Assembly: GCF_007004665.1 (NCBI RefSeq)
Contig: NZ_ML660055.1
Coordinates: 62,001-126,000, forward strand
Origin: Denitrobaculum tricleocarpae
Lineage (GTDB): Bacteria; Pseudomonadota; Alphaproteobacteria; Kiloniellales; Kiloniellaceae
Length of the DNA: 64,000 nt
Direction: 5' to 3'
A model generated the notes under the pieces. That model was not told where the DNA came from. It saw nothing but the letters and a program-made list of their open reading frames with translations, and did not search any database. The translations under genes were made by a program, and so were the position numbers. Numbering within the stretch: position 1 is the first letter of the stretch; each line of letters starts with the position of its first letter. This document shows positions 39,350 through 48,755 of this stretch, in pieces.

Positions 39350-40234
39350 ATGGCGCGCACCATGTTCGAGAGCTTTACCCAGGAGCGGATTGATACCGGC
39401 GAGGTTGAGATCAACCTGCGCAGGGGTGGCAGCGGACCACCTTTATTGCTGCTGCACGGTTACCCGCAGACCCATGTTATGTGGCACGGCGTGGCACCCC
39501 TGCTGGCGCAGAACTTCACTGTCGTCTGTGCGGATCTGCGGGGCTATGGCAACAGCAGCAAGCCCTTGGGCGAGGCGGATCACTCGAGCTACTCCAAACG
39601 CGCCATGGCGGCCGACATGGTCCGGGTCATGGAGCATCTGGGCTACACCAGCTTCCGGGTTGCCGGGCATGACCGGGGCGGGCGGGTTACCCACCGGCTC
39701 TGCCTGGACTGGCCCTATCATGTGGAGCGCGCGGCGGTGCTGGATATCGTGCCGACCCATAAGGTTTTTGCGACAACCAACCAGGCGGTTTCCACCGGCT
39801 ATTACCACTGGTTCTTTCTCATCCAGCCCAACGGCCTGCCCGAGCGCATGATCGGCCAGGATCCGGATTATTACCTGCAGGAAAAGCTGGCACGCTGGTC
39901 CGCCCTGAAGCAGAACTTCGCGCCGGAAGCGGTCGAGGCCTATCAGCGCGCCTTCCGGGACCCGGCCTGCATCCATGCGACCTGTGAGGACTACCGCGCC
40001 GCAGCCTCGATCGATCTGGAGCACGACGAAGCGGATCTGCAGAAGAAGATTGGCTGTCCCCTGCTGGTGCTCTGGGGACTGCGCGGCCTGATGCATGAGA
40101 ATTACGACGTCCCGGCCACCTGGCGCGAGCGCGCCAGCGACGTTACCGCCAAGGGCATTGACTGCGGCCATTTTATTCCCGAAGAACGGCCCCTCGAGAC
40201 CCTGGACGCGCTATCGAACTTCTTTGCGGAGTAA
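39350..40234 (+). CDS. Alpha/beta hydrolase, haloacetate (fluoroacetate) dehalogenase-like
   Basis: 294 residues. Oxyanion motif LLHGYPQTHVMWH (34-46), nucleophile Asp108 in AGHDRGGRVTHR, with Arg109 and Arg112 placed to bind the carboxylate as in known fluoroacetate dehalogenases, the acid Asp132 in LDIVPTHK, the halide-pocket Trp in TGYYHWFFLIQ and the catalytic His in DCGHFIPEE. Activity on haloacetates is likely but related enzymes hydrolyse other esters. MFESF at 39362 is an alternative start; neither has a clear ribosome binding site. Confidence 0.85.
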   Translation: MARTMFESFTQERIDTGEVEINLRRGGSGPPLLLLHGYPQTHVMWHGVAPLLAQNFTVVCADLRGYGNSSKPLGEADHSSYSKRAMAADMVRVMEHLGYTSFRVAGHDRGGRVTHRLCLDWPYHVERAAVLDIVPTHKVFATTNQAVSTGYYHWFFLIQPNGLPERMIGQDPDYYLQEKLARWSALKQNFAPEAVEAYQRAFRDPACIHATCEDYRAAASIDLEHDEADLQKKIGCPLLVLWGLRGLMHENYDVPATWRERASDVTAKGIDCGHFIPEERPLETLDALSNFFAE

Positions 40235-40341
40235 AATGGCACCACCTGGAGTGCGGGAGCGGCACTGGTCTTCAACATAGATCCGGGTTCAAGTGTCGGA
40301 ATCGCAGCAACCTCACTTCCGACCTGAAACACCGGACGCTA

Positions 40342-40605
40342 GTGTGGTGGAACTGAAGTTCGTGTGATTTATGACGTCTTTGCAAGTTACGCGGTTAGGC
40401 GCGAGGGCCGCAGTGATGTGGAGCATCACAAGGTCCTCGCAACGACATCCGCGGGACTTGCAAAGGCGCCGGAAAGGTCGCTTTTATGGCTTTCTGAACG
40501 GCGTCACCGCCGCTCGCCGATGCTTCAGCATCGCCAGCACGGCACTTCCTGCTCAGAAAACCGCAAAAGCGATCATAAATGATACGAACTTCAGTTCCAC
40601 CACAC
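40342..40605. mobile_element. MITE-like palindromic element with 33-bp terminal inverted repeats
   Basis: Ends GTGTGGTGGAACTGAAGTTC (40342-40361 and complement of 40605-40586) extend to 33 bp with 31 matches (40342-40374 / 40573-40605). Inside are two further arms: CTTTGCAAGT/ACTTGCAAAG (40378-40387 / 40456-40465) around a GCGAGG..GTGATG hairpin (40401-40440), and CGCTTTT/AAAAGCG (40479-40485 / 40565-40571) around TTTCTGA/TCAGAAA and GATGC/GCATC. So nearly the whole 264 bp folds as a three-way junction. No ORF or transposase inside. No target duplication is obvious. It probably depends on a transposase elsewhere. Confidence 0.75.
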
Positions 40606-40608
40606 GAG

Positions 40609-41115
40609 ATGCCTCGCAACATTACTCTCCGCCTCGCGAAGACCGAAGACTGCCCCGCCCTTAGCCGGCTCGCACTGAGCTCAAAGGCCCACTGGGGTTA
40701 CGACGATGCCTTCATCAAAGCCTGCGTGCCGGCCCTGACTGTCACACCCGACCTGCTGGCCGCCCATCACGTGGTTATCGCCGAAAGAGCCTCGGACGAC
40801 GGATCTGACAAGGAGCCGCCGCCGCTGGGCTTCTACGCCCTCTCGAAAGCACGCCCGGAAGCGGAGGTCGAATGCTGCTTCGTCGATCCGGCGGCTATCG
40901 GCAGCGGTGTCGGTGGAGTGCTCTGGCGGGATATGGAAGCCTTTGCACGTAACGAGGGCGTGACCGGTTTGAGCCTGGTTGCGGACCCGAATGCGGTCGG
41001 TTTTTACCGCCACATGGGCATGGAAGAAGCGGGTTTTACGCCCTCTAACGTCTTCGGCCCGGACCGACCGCTTCCGGTCCTGAAGAAGACTCTTCCTGGG
41101 ATTTCTGCGCCGTAA
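40609..41115 (+). CDS. GNAT-family N-acetyltransferase
   Basis: 168 residues: MPRNITLRLAKTEDCPALSR start, acetyl-CoA-binding region around FVDPAAIGSGVGGVLWRDME and the C-terminal LVADPNAVGFYRHMGMEEAG. Substrate unknown. The ATG is only 3 bases after the end of the 40342-40605 element, so no Shine-Dalgarno sequence is left; the same frame is open from an ATG at 40579 inside the element's terminal repeat. Expression may therefore depend on, or be damaged by, the element. Confidence 0.82.
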   Translation: MPRNITLRLAKTEDCPALSRLALSSKAHWGYDDAFIKACVPALTVTPDLLAAHHVVIAERASDDGSDKEPPPLGFYALSKARPEAEVECCFVDPAAIGSGVGGVLWRDMEAFARNEGVTGLSLVADPNAVGFYRHMGMEEAGFTPSNVFGPDRPLPVLKKTLPGISAP

Positions 41116-41336
41116 TCGAGCCTTCAATTGGTCTGACCTGAAACGAAATTTTAACAAAATCACAACCCATAGTGTGCCGGGTTTAACTATCCAGGGAGGC
41201 CGGTATGGGGAGGTGACGGCACTTCCTGGCGGCGAAAGCTTGTCTGTTCCGCGCTTCCTTCCTGGAGTTGCTAAGATTGAACGGCTATCTTCGCCATAAA
41301 CTTATAAATTTCAATTGCAAAAAGTGATTTAATCCA

Positions 41337-42506
41337 TTGTCTTCTAACGATTCCGGTATCGAAAACCCCGCTCAGCCCGGCATGGGACCGGCCACCGCGG
41401 CAACAGCCGCGGCCGGCCCTCAGGAACCCCTGCATCAATTTGCAGTCTACGACGGCACGAGCGGTGGCATCGGCAAAATTGCCGTCACCAACGCCATACT
41501 CGGGCTTCTCACGCTCGGCATTTACCGTTTTTGGGGTAAAACCAACATGCGGCGTTATCTTTGGAGCCGCCTGACTGTGTTGGGTGACCGCCTGGAATAC
41601 ACTGGCACGCCGATGGAACTGCTCCTCGGCTTCATCGTTGCTGCCGTGGCCATGGCAGGGCTTTCCGTCGGATTTATCGGCCTGGAGTTTCTGTCTGCGA
41701 GATATCCTCTGTTTGGCCTCCTGATGATTTTCTATCTCTTGGGATTTTACTTTCTTATCTTTTTCGCCGTGTTCCGCGCCAGGCGCTATCGCCTGCTTCG
41801 TACTCAGTGGCGGGGCATCCGCTTTTCCCAGAGCGGCTCCGCAACAGGCTATGCGTTCCGCGCTATGGGCCTGATGTTCCTCACCGGCATCACGCTTGGC
41901 CTGACCTATCCCTACATGCAGGCGCGCCTGCAGAACTACCGGACCAACAACACCTGGTTCGGTAACCGGCAACTGACCTTCGATGGCAAAGCCTCAAAAC
42001 TCTTCTGGAAATGGGTACTGGCGCTCGTTCTGGTCATCCCGACGCTGGGCATCTCTTTTCTCTGGTACAAGGTCACCGAATTCCGCTACTTCGCGTCGCG
42101 AACCCGCTTCGGCGCCCTTTCGTTCCACAGCACGCTGGAGACGATGAAGATCTTCTTGATCTATCTGATTTTCGCAGTTGTCTTTGGTATTATCTGGTTC
42201 TCTCTCCTCGAGGTCATAGGAGTTTTTGTCGGAGATCTGTTCAATATCGGCCAACCGGGAGCGGCCGAACCTTTCGCAAATCTGTCGACGGTGACGATCG
42301 CCATAACCATCGCTGTTTCCTTGGTGATCGTATCTCTGTTGAACGCTTTGCAGTTCATTTTACTCATCCATCCCATCGTCCGCGCTATCTCCGAAACGTT
42401 GTTGGTCAAAGGCACGATCGACCTCGACGAGATCAAGCAGAGTGATGCGGAGCGTGGGGGTCGCGGCGAAGGCCTCGCGGATGTTCTGGATGTCGGGGCA
42501 ATTTAG
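41337..42506 (+). CDS. DUF898 (YjgN-like) membrane protein
   Basis: 389 residues, TTG start. After a disordered Ala-rich N-terminus (1-33) the DUF898 unit appears twice: FAVYDGTSGGIGKIAVTNAI with LGLLTLGIYRFWGKTNMRRY, then LTFDGKASKLFWKWVLALVL with TLGISFLWYKVTEFRYF. About six to eight membrane segments. Followed by an M48 protease gene, a pairing seen often for this family, which suggests a joint envelope quality-control role. A second possible start is the ATG at 41382. Confidence 0.87.
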   Translation: MSSNDSGIENPAQPGMGPATAATAAAGPQEPLHQFAVYDGTSGGIGKIAVTNAILGLLTLGIYRFWGKTNMRRYLWSRLTVLGDRLEYTGTPMELLLGFIVAAVAMAGLSVGFIGLEFLSARYPLFGLLMIFYLLGFYFLIFFAVFRARRYRLLRTQWRGIRFSQSGSATGYAFRAMGLMFLTGITLGLTYPYMQARLQNYRTNNTWFGNRQLTFDGKASKLFWKWVLALVLVIPTLGISFLWYKVTEFRYFASRTRFGALSFHSTLETMKIFLIYLIFAVVFGIIWFSLLEVIGVFVGDLFNIGQPGAAEPFANLSTVTIAITIAVSLVIVSLLNALQFILLIHPIVRAISETLLVKGTIDLDEIKQSDAERGGRGEGLADVLDVGAI

Positions 42507-42584
42507 CTTGGCGCAACAGAACGCAAGGCAACGTTATGCAAGACGATTGAGTCCGGAGCCCTCCCAGGCAGAGGTATCCTGGTT

Positions 42585-43670
42585 TTGAGCGATTATCACG
42601 GCAGCTTTAACGACGGCAGCTCCGCCAACCGGCACGATGTGTCGGTCAGGATCGATCTGTCCGGCCTTGCGATCTCGGGCGACGGACTGGCCCAGCCCGT
42701 CGTCTGGCCTTTCGAAGAGCTGGAAGCCATCGATGACATCGCCAAACAGGTTCCTTTCAGGATCGGCTGCCGTTCCTGGCCGGACGCCCGGCTGACGCTG
42801 AACGATCAGCGCCTGCTGGCGGACTTCCGGATCCATGCACCACAGCTCTTCGGCCCGCCGGTCAGCAGGCGCCTGCGCAATGTGGTTTTGTCGATTGCCG
42901 GCGCCGGGCTGCTCGGTGCCTCGATCTGGTTCGGCCTGCCGCTCGCTTCCCGATGGGTTGCCTCAGTCGTGCCGATCGAGTGGGAAGTGGCTCTGGCCGA
43001 TCAGTTTGCCGACGAACTCGTCAAAGAATTCGCGTCCATGACCAATGACGAACCGCGGGTTTGTGATAATCCGGACGGCCTGAAAGCCCTGGACGGGCTG
43101 ATCGCCGAGTTGGCGGATGCCGGCGGCAGTCCCTACGACTTCAATGTTCAGGTCATCGACGGCGGGCTGAACAACGCCTTCGCCTTGCCCGGCGGGCGCA
43201 TCTTCATCTTCCGTGGATTGCTGGAATTTGCCCAGAGCCCTGATCAGCTCGCGGCGGTCGTGGCGCACGAAATGGGTCATGTTACCCTTCAGCACGGCAC
43301 GACGGCGATTGTCCAGGGCCTGGGCATCAGTTTTGTTTTCTCGGTCCTGCTGGGAGATATGGGCGGCGGTATCGTTGCCGCAGCAGGTGAAATCCTGCTG
43401 CGCATGTCCTACAGCCGGGAGGCAGAGGCGGAGGCCGATCGGTCGGCCATCGCTCTACTACAGAAAGCCGATCTGAAGGTTGTCGGCCTCTCGAACTTTT
43501 TCGAGCGCCTGGCTGAAGAGGATGGAGATCTGCCCGCAGCCCTTCAGATGCTCTCAACGCACCCCTCTAGCGAACAGCGCGCACAGCTGACAAAAGGCCT
43601 GGAGGACACAGGTCGACCTGCCCTGTCCGACAAAGAGTGGCAAGCCATTCGAGACATCTGCAAACAGTAG
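42585..43670 (+). CDS. M48-family metalloprotease
   Basis: 361 residues, TTG start with GAGG upstream. A cytoplasmic-type N-terminal domain (1-95), one membrane segment (about 100-121), then a HtpX/Oma1-type zinc protease domain: NNAFALPGGRIFIFRGLLEF, zinc motif VAHEMGHV with His228, Glu229 and His232, and the third ligand in SREAEAEADRSAI. It closes with STHPSSEQRAQL. Likely bound to the inner membrane with the catalytic domain outside. It follows the DUF898 gene by 78 bases and ends at a strong terminator. Confidence 0.9.
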   Translation: MSDYHGSFNDGSSANRHDVSVRIDLSGLAISGDGLAQPVVWPFEELEAIDDIAKQVPFRIGCRSWPDARLTLNDQRLLADFRIHAPQLFGPPVSRRLRNVVLSIAGAGLLGASIWFGLPLASRWVASVVPIEWEVALADQFADELVKEFASMTNDEPRVCDNPDGLKALDGLIAELADAGGSPYDFNVQVIDGGLNNAFALPGGRIFIFRGLLEFAQSPDQLAAVVAHEMGHVTLQHGTTAIVQGLGISFVFSVLLGDMGGGIVAAAGEILLRMSYSREAEAEADRSAIALLQKADLKVVGLSNFFERLAEEDGDLPAALQMLSTHPSSEQRAQLTKGLEDTGRPALSDKEWQAIRDICKQ

Positions 43671-43748
43671 AGACCAACAAGTCCACTGTTTCTCTCGAGA
43701 TTCAACAAACGACAAAACCCGCGTCCCAGAACCGAGAAGCGGGTCGGC

Positions 43749-43802
43749 AACTGCCTGAACCGGTCTGCACCAAAGGCTGGCTTGGACCGGTTCGGCAGTT
43801 TT
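43749..43802 (+). terminator. Rho-independent terminator after the M48 gene
   Basis: AACTGCCtGAACCGGTC (43749-43765) pairs with GACCGGTTCGGCAGTT (43785-43800) over 16 bp with one bulge, followed by TTTT (43799-43802). It may also slow rplS transcripts coming from the other side. Confidence 0.75.
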
Positions 43803-43825
43803 AACTGTCGTAAAAAAGAAGGGCC

Positions 43826-44284
43826 TCAGGCCTCGGCGGCTTTAGCGGCCTTGTTGGCGGCCTTCTGGGCGGCCTTGGCGTCCGCTGCGACCTGTCGCTC
43901 TGCGGCGGCTGCCTTACCGGCTGCACCCGTGGTCTTCTCGGCGATACGCGCGGACTTACCACGGCGGCCACGCAGGTAGTAGAGCTTCGAACGGCGAACA
44001 TCACCGCGGCGCACCAGCTCGACCGAAGCCAGACGCGGGCTGTAGAGCGGGAATACACGCTCGACGCCTTCACCGTAGGAAATCTTCCGGACGGTGAAGG
44101 AAGACTGCAGACCGCGGTTCTTGCGGGCAATGCAGACGCCTTCGAAGGCCTGGACACGCTCACGGGTGCCCTCGACAACCTTCACATTGACACGAACGGT
44201 ATCGCCGGGGGCGAAGTCCGCTGCAGAACCCTTGGCGCTCAGCGCGGCGACCTGCTCTTGTTCGATCTGCTGGATCGTATTCAT
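43826..44284 (-). CDS. rplS: Ribosomal protein L19 with Ala/Lys-rich tail
   Basis: 152 residues; L19 bridges the subunits. Core residues 1-115 include [52 protein letters not shown] and AKLYYLRG-like [16 protein letters not shown]. The usual protein ends near 115-125; a further 30-odd residues of Ala/Lys helix ([16 protein letters not shown]) extend it, as in some other alphaproteobacteria. The start at 44284 is the family start; the upstream frame to 44410 belongs to trmD coding sequence. Last gene of the rpsP-rimM-trmD-rplS run. Confidence 0.97.
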   Translation of the reverse strand: MNTIQQIEQEQVAALSAKGSAADFAPGDTVRVNVKVVEGTRERVQAFEGVCIARKNRGLQSSFTVRKISYGEGVERVFPLYSPRLASVELVRRGDVRRSKLYYLRGRRGKSARIAEKTTGAAGKAAAAERQVAADAKAAQKAANKAAKAAEA

Positions 44285-44295
44285 CGCTCTATTCC

Positions 44296-45051
44296 TTACT
44301 CTTCGTCGGCACGGCCTTTGCCGGGCACTTCGTTTCTTCGCTTCAGGTACCGCGCCCAGAGATCGGGCCGCCGTGCCTCTGTAATCTCTTCCGCCTGAGC
44401 TAAGCGCCACAGGCGTATATTGTCATGATGCCCCGAGGTCAAGACCTCAGGCACCTCGCGGCCCTGCCAATCGCTCGGCCGCGTGTAGAGCGGGTACTCG
44501 AGCAAGCCCTGCTCGAACGACTCCTCCAGCCCGGAGTCATCGTTCCCCATAACCCCCGGCAGCAGGCGCACCACGGCGTCCATCAGGACCAGAGCCGCGG
44601 GCTCGCCGCCGGATAAAACATAATCGCCGACACTGACTTCGACGACATTCCGGGCCTCCAGCACCCGCTGGTCCACCCCCTCGTATCGCCCGCACAGCAG
44701 CGTGACACCCGGTTCTCCGGCAAGACCACGGACAAAGTCCTGGTCCAGGAGCCGCCCGCGCGGCGACAAGTACAAAACAGGCCCCGATCGATCCTCGACC
44801 GATGCCAGAGCGGCATCCACCACATCGGGGCGCATAACCATGCCTGCGCCGCCACCTGAGGGCGTATCGTCGACGGAGCGGTGTTTATCGCGCGCAAAGT
44901 CGCGAATGTCCACCGTTTCCAGAGACCAAAGCCCCGATCTCAAGGCCCGTCCGGCCAAGGACTGCCCCAACGACCCCGGAAACATTTCCGGGTAGAGGGT
45001 CAGAACCCTTGCATCCCAGCAAGCCGTCTCTCGCGACACAGTGTCCGTCAC
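44296..45051 (-). CDS. trmD: tRNA (guanine-37-N1)-methyltransferase
   Basis: 251 residues. SPOUT-fold trefoil-knot enzyme that makes m1G37 and prevents frameshifting. [70 protein letters not shown] (knot) and [19 protein letters not shown] are the family motifs. Start 11 bases ahead of rplS on the same strand. Confidence 0.98.
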   Translation of the reverse strand: MTDTVSRETACWDARVLTLYPEMFPGSLGQSLAGRALRSGLWSLETVDIRDFARDKHRSVDDTPSGGGAGMVMRPDVVDAALASVEDRSGPVLYLSPRGRLLDQDFVRGLAGEPGVTLLCGRYEGVDQRVLEARNVVEVSVGDYVLSGGEPAALVLMDAVVRLLPGVMGNDDSGLEESFEQGLLEYPLYTRPSDWQGREVPEVLTSGHHDNIRLWRLAQAEEITEARRPDLWARYLKRRNEVPGKGRADEE

Positions 45052-45095
45052 CTTGCCGCCTCACTTTCAAAGCGCCTCAACGCGAGGCGCCCACT

Positions 45096-45659
45096 TCAAC
45101 CGGACCCGGCCTCGCCGGTTTCCACTTCCTCAGGCGGATCGATAACGACCCGTCCCGCCTCCAGATCCACCACCGGCACCGCCAGCTTGGTGAAGGGCAC
45201 CAGCCAGGATTTCCCCTCGGCGGGCAAAACCTCGAGCAAATCACCGCCACCGAAATTGTGCATCGCCTTGACGCTGCCCAAAACTTCTCCCGCGCCGTTC
45301 TCAACCCGCAAACCGATCAGATCGGTGTTGTAGAACTCTTCTTCATCCTCCGGCTCGGGCAAAACCGAGCGCGCAACATAAAGCCGGGTCCCCCTGAGGG
45401 CCTGGGCCTGATCCCGGTCGGTGACCCCGGCAAAAGCCGCGAGAACCGTTTCCTTGACCTGACCCTTGATCGTCGGATCGAACCGGCGCTGCCCCTTGGC
45501 ATCGCTCAGCGGTCCGTAAGCCCCGATATCCAGCGGTTCGGCGGTAAAGCTCTTGATCTTGACCAGCCCCCGGACCCCGTGAGCGCCCGCAACAACGCCG
45601 AGACAGACTTTATCATCGGCATCGGTCTTGGGCATCAAGGGGGCGTTGGACTCAGCCAT
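45096..45659 (-). CDS. rimM: 16S rRNA processing protein RimM
   Basis: 187 residues; assembly factor for the 30S head that binds S19. The N-terminal barrel reads CLGVVAGAHGVRGLVKIKSF, then RLYVARSVLPEPEDEEEFYN and the PRC-barrel LIGLRVENGAGEVLGSVKAM with LVPFTKLAVPVVDLEAGRVV. Standard position between rpsP and trmD. Confidence 0.96.
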   Translation of the reverse strand: MAESNAPLMPKTDADDKVCLGVVAGAHGVRGLVKIKSFTAEPLDIGAYGPLSDAKGQRRFDPTIKGQVKETVLAAFAGVTDRDQAQALRGTRLYVARSVLPEPEDEEEFYNTDLIGLRVENGAGEVLGSVKAMHNFGGGDLLEVLPAEGKSWLVPFTKLAVPVVDLEAGRVVIDPPEEVETGEAGSG

Positions 45660-45695
45660 GGATCAAACCTGCCGCCAAACAACCAGCACCGCAGC

Positions 45696-46130
45696 TTAAG
45701 CCTCGGCAGCTTCCTCTGCGGGTGCCTCTTCAGCGGGAGCTTCTTCAGCCGGAGCTTCTTCAGAGGGGGCTGCAGCAGCCTCTTCGGCCTCACGCTTGGC
45801 CTCGGCTTCCATTGCCAGACGCTCCTGGGCTTTCGCCTTGGGCTTGTCCTTCTTGGTCTGCGTCGGAATCGCAGGCGTTGCGTAAAGATCGTTGGCCGCC
45901 AGGATGCGGGCCACACGGTCCGTCGGCAGCGCGCCAACCGAGAGCCAGTGCTTGATGCGATCGTCGTTCAGCTTCACACGATCGGGATGATCCTTGGCAA
46001 CCATCGGGTTGTAGGCACCGACCTTCTCGATGAAGCGGCCGTCACGCGGGCTGCGCGTATCGGCAACCACGACGCGGTAATAAGGACGTTTCTTGGCGCC
46101 ACCACGGGCCAAACGGATTTTTACGGACAT
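45696..46130 (-). CDS. rpsP: Ribosomal protein S16 with acidic tail
   Basis: 144 residues. [40 protein letters not shown] and [20 protein letters not shown] form the S16 core (1-85). A long C-terminal extension follows with a Glu/Ala repeat, [18 protein letters not shown], typical in kind though not in exact length of alphaproteobacterial S16. First gene of the rpsP-rimM-trmD-rplS run. Confidence 0.97.
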   Translation of the reverse strand: MSVKIRLARGGAKKRPYYRVVVADTRSPRDGRFIEKVGAYNPMVAKDHPDRVKLNDDRIKHWLSVGALPTDRVARILAANDLYATPAIPTQTKKDKPKAKAQERLAMEAEAKREAEEAAAAPSEEAPAEEAPAEEAPAEEAAEA

Positions 46131-46221
46131 CGAACTTCCTTCTGCTCTTATTCTCAGGGCCCGGTCTCGTGATCAAGTCACTCGACCTTGGCCATCGTTA
46201 CGTTAAGCAATGATCTCGTAC

Positions 46222-47592
46222 TTACTGGGGGAACCCGCCGCCGGGCGGCATCAGTCCCGACATGCCCTGGCGCATCAGGCCCTTTTTTCCCATTTTCTTG
46301 ACTTTTTTCATCATGCGGTTGGCTTCCTGATACTGCTTCAGGAGCTTGTTGATTTCCTGCACCGTGGTGCCGGAACCGCCCGCAATCCGGACTTTACGGC
46401 TCGCCTTGATGAGCTCCGGCTTGGCCCGTTCTTTCGGGGTCATGGAGGAGAGCATCGCCAGCTGACGCTTAACCAGACTGTCGTCCAGCTTGGCGTTCTG
46501 CATCTTGGCCATCTGGGCTTTGTTCATGCCCGGAAGCATGTTCATCAGGCTGGAAAGCCCGCCCATCTTCTGCATCTGCTTGAGCTGCGAGGCCAGATCG
46601 TCCAGGTCGAACTTGCCCTTCTGCATCTTCTTGGCAAGTTTTTCGGCGTCTTCCTGATCGATGGTTTCCGCGGCCTTCTCGACCAGGGAGACCACGTCGC
46701 CCATACCCAGGATCCGCGAGGCGATACGATCCGGATGGAAGTCTTCCAGCGCGTCCAGTTTTTCGCCGGAGCCCAGCAGCTTGATCGGACAGCCTGTCAC
46801 GGCGCGCATGGAAAGGGCCGCGCCGCCGCGCGCATCGCCGTCCACACGGGTCAGCATGATGCCGGTGATACCGAGCTTTTCCTGGAAAGCGGAGGCCACG
46901 TTGACCGCGTCCTGACCGGTCATGGCGTCGGCCACCAGCAGGGTCTCATGCGGCTTGGTCGCATCGCGAACCGCCGCAACCTCGGCCATCAGCTCTTCGT
47001 CGATGGCCAGGCGGCCAGCGGTATCGAGCATGACCACGTCGTAGCCTTCCAGGGCACCGCTCTGCAGCGCACGCTTGGCAATGGCGACCGGCTGCTCGCC
47101 GGGGACGATGTTCAGGGTCTTGACCAGGGCCTGCTCGCCCAGAACCCGCAGCTGCTCCTGCGCCGCCGGACGCCGCACGTCCAGAGAGGCCATCAGGACC
47201 TTTTGTTTCTCTTTTCCGGTCAGCCGCATTGCGATCTTCGCGCAGCTTGTGGTCTTACCGGAGCCCTGCAGGCCGACCATCATGATCACCGTCGGCGGCG
47301 TCGTTGTCAGGTTCAGGGCGGAATGCTCGGATCCCAGGGTCTCGACCAGGTGGTCGTTAACGATCTTGATGACCATCTGACCCGGTGTCACCGAACGCAG
47401 GACTTCCTGACCGATGGCCTTTTCGCGGACCCCTTCAACGAAGTCCTTGACCACCGGCAGGGCGACATCGGCTTCCAGCAACGCAATGCGGACCTCGCGC
47501 AGGGCCGCCGAAACGTCCTCTTCGCTAAGGGCACCGCGGCGGCGAAGCTTGTCAAAGACATCGCCGAGGCGTTCCTGAAGGCTCTCAAACAT
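46222..47592 (-). CDS. ffh: Signal recognition particle protein Ffh
   Basis: 456 residues; GTPase that binds signal peptides and 4.5S RNA. NG domain: G1 VGLQGSGKTTSCAK, DVRRPAAQEQL, DTAGRLAIDEEL, and TRVDGDARGGAALS; Met-rich M domain (about 300-440) with KLLGSGEKLDALEDFHPDRI before it and GGLSSLMNMLPGMNKAQMAK, RIAGGSGTTVQEINKLLKQY inside it. Its receptor gene ftsY is in the same window on the other strand. Confidence 0.98.
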   Translation of the reverse strand: MFESLQERLGDVFDKLRRRGALSEEDVSAALREVRIALLEADVALPVVKDFVEGVREKAIGQEVLRSVTPGQMVIKIVNDHLVETLGSEHSALNLTTTPPTVIMMVGLQGSGKTTSCAKIAMRLTGKEKQKVLMASLDVRRPAAQEQLRVLGEQALVKTLNIVPGEQPVAIAKRALQSGALEGYDVVMLDTAGRLAIDEELMAEVAAVRDATKPHETLLVADAMTGQDAVNVASAFQEKLGITGIMLTRVDGDARGGAALSMRAVTGCPIKLLGSGEKLDALEDFHPDRIASRILGMGDVVSLVEKAAETIDQEDAEKLAKKMQKGKFDLDDLASQLKQMQKMGGLSSLMNMLPGMNKAQMAKMQNAKLDDSLVKRQLAMLSSMTPKERAKPELIKASRKVRIAGGSGTTVQEINKLLKQYQEANRMMKKVKKMGKKGLMRQGMSGLMPPGGGFPQ

Positions 47593-47921
47593 ACCGGTCC
47601 AATCCGATCGTCAGTAAGACCGCCCCTCGGGGCACGAAATCACGGCGGCCACCAGAGGCGCCAATGGCCAAACGCAATTCGCGCCAGTGCGCGATACTCG
47701 CGGACTGGCGGGGCTTCTCGAAGCCGGCAGATGGCCAAAGCTGTGATGGCGCGGAACATAGGCGTCGATTTCCGGCCCGTCAAGGCATTGCTTGCGGCGT
47801 CGGAAGTTGCGATGGCCTACGCTTAAAACTCTGCGATTTCAACCCAAAGAGCGGCAGGATTGCAGGCAAAGCATAGCTTCCCCATGGACTTATAGCGGTC
47901 TCTGGCCATATAACCCGGGTC
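47593..47921. other. Gene-free region between ffh and dapF
   Basis: 329 bases between divergent genes, so it must hold the promoters of ffh and dapF. Apparent short frames here have poor starts and no recognisable product. No hairpin with T-run and no clear promoter pair was found. Confidence 0.5.
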
Positions 47922-48755
47922 ATGGATCAGCTTTCCTTCATAAAAATGCACGGGTTGGGCAACGATTTCGTCGTGCTCGACGGTCGCAGTGCGCCGATTC
48001 CGCTGAGTATTGCGGAAGCGCGGACGCTGGCTGACCGCCATTTTGGTATCGGTTGCGACCAGCTGATCGTCATGGAGCCGCCGACCAGCGAGGGCGCCGA
48101 CCTCTTTATGCGCATCCGTAACCCGGACGGCGGCGAAGCGGAAGCCTGCGGCAATGCCACCCGTTGCATTGCCTCGCTGGTCATGAATGAGACAGGCCGT
48201 GATCAAGTGGTTATACAGACCCTTGCCGGGCATCTGCCCGCCGAGACGGCAACGACAGGCGAAGTGACCGTCGACATGGGTCCCGCCAACCTGGGTTGGC
48301 AGGAGATCCCGCTGGCGGAAGAACGCGATACTCTGCATCTGGGCATCGGAGCGGGCCCGCTGCAGGATCCGGTGGGCGTGAATATGGGGAATCCCCATGC
48401 GGTCTTCTTCGTCGAAGATGCAGACACCATCGATCTGGCCACGCTGGGGCCGCGGCTGGAGCATGATCCCCTTTTGCCCCAGCGCGCCAATATCTCGGTC
48501 CTCTCCGTGACCGGTCCCGACCGTTTGCGCCAGCGGGTCTGGGAACGCGGCGCCGGAATCACCTTGGCCTGCGGATCGGGTGCCTGCGCGGGCGCGGTCG
48601 CCGCCGCCCGGCGGGGTCTCACGGGACGCAGGGTCGAAACCACCATGGACGGCGGTGTCCTGACCCTGGAGTGGCGCGAGGACGGTCATGTCCTCATGAC
48701 CGGACCGGTGGCCACCAGCTTTCGGGGCAAAGTCGAGCGGGCATCGCTGTCATGA
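47922..48755 (+). CDS. dapF: Diaminopimelate epimerase
   Basis: 277 residues; turns LL-DAP into meso-DAP for peptidoglycan and lysine. FIKMHGLGNDFVVLDGRSAP, the first catalytic Cys in GGEAEACGNATRCIASL, NMGNPHAVFFV and the second catalytic Cys in LACGSGACAGAVAAARRGL. Its stop overlaps the mtaB start in ATGA, so the two are coupled. Confidence 0.98.
   Translation: MDQLSFIKMHGLGNDFVVLDGRSAPIPLSIAEARTLADRHFGIGCDQLIVMEPPTSEGADLFMRIRNPDGGEAEACGNATRCIASLVMNETGRDQVVIQTLAGHLPAETATTGEVTVDMGPANLGWQEIPLAEERDTLHLGIGAGPLQDPVGVNMGNPHAVFFVEDADTIDLATLGPRLEHDPLLPQRANISVLSVTGPDRLRQRVWERGAGITLACGSGACAGAVAAARRGLTGRRVETTMDGGVLTLEWREDGHVLMTGPVATSFRGKVERASLS

Noticed and set aside
40281-40300. tRNA T-loop-like GGTTCAAGT
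   Set aside because: Flanking bases do not pair and no acceptor or anticodon stem can be drawn.
46210-47826. 538-codon plus-strand frame
   Set aside because: Antisense shadow of ffh with no recognisable motif.
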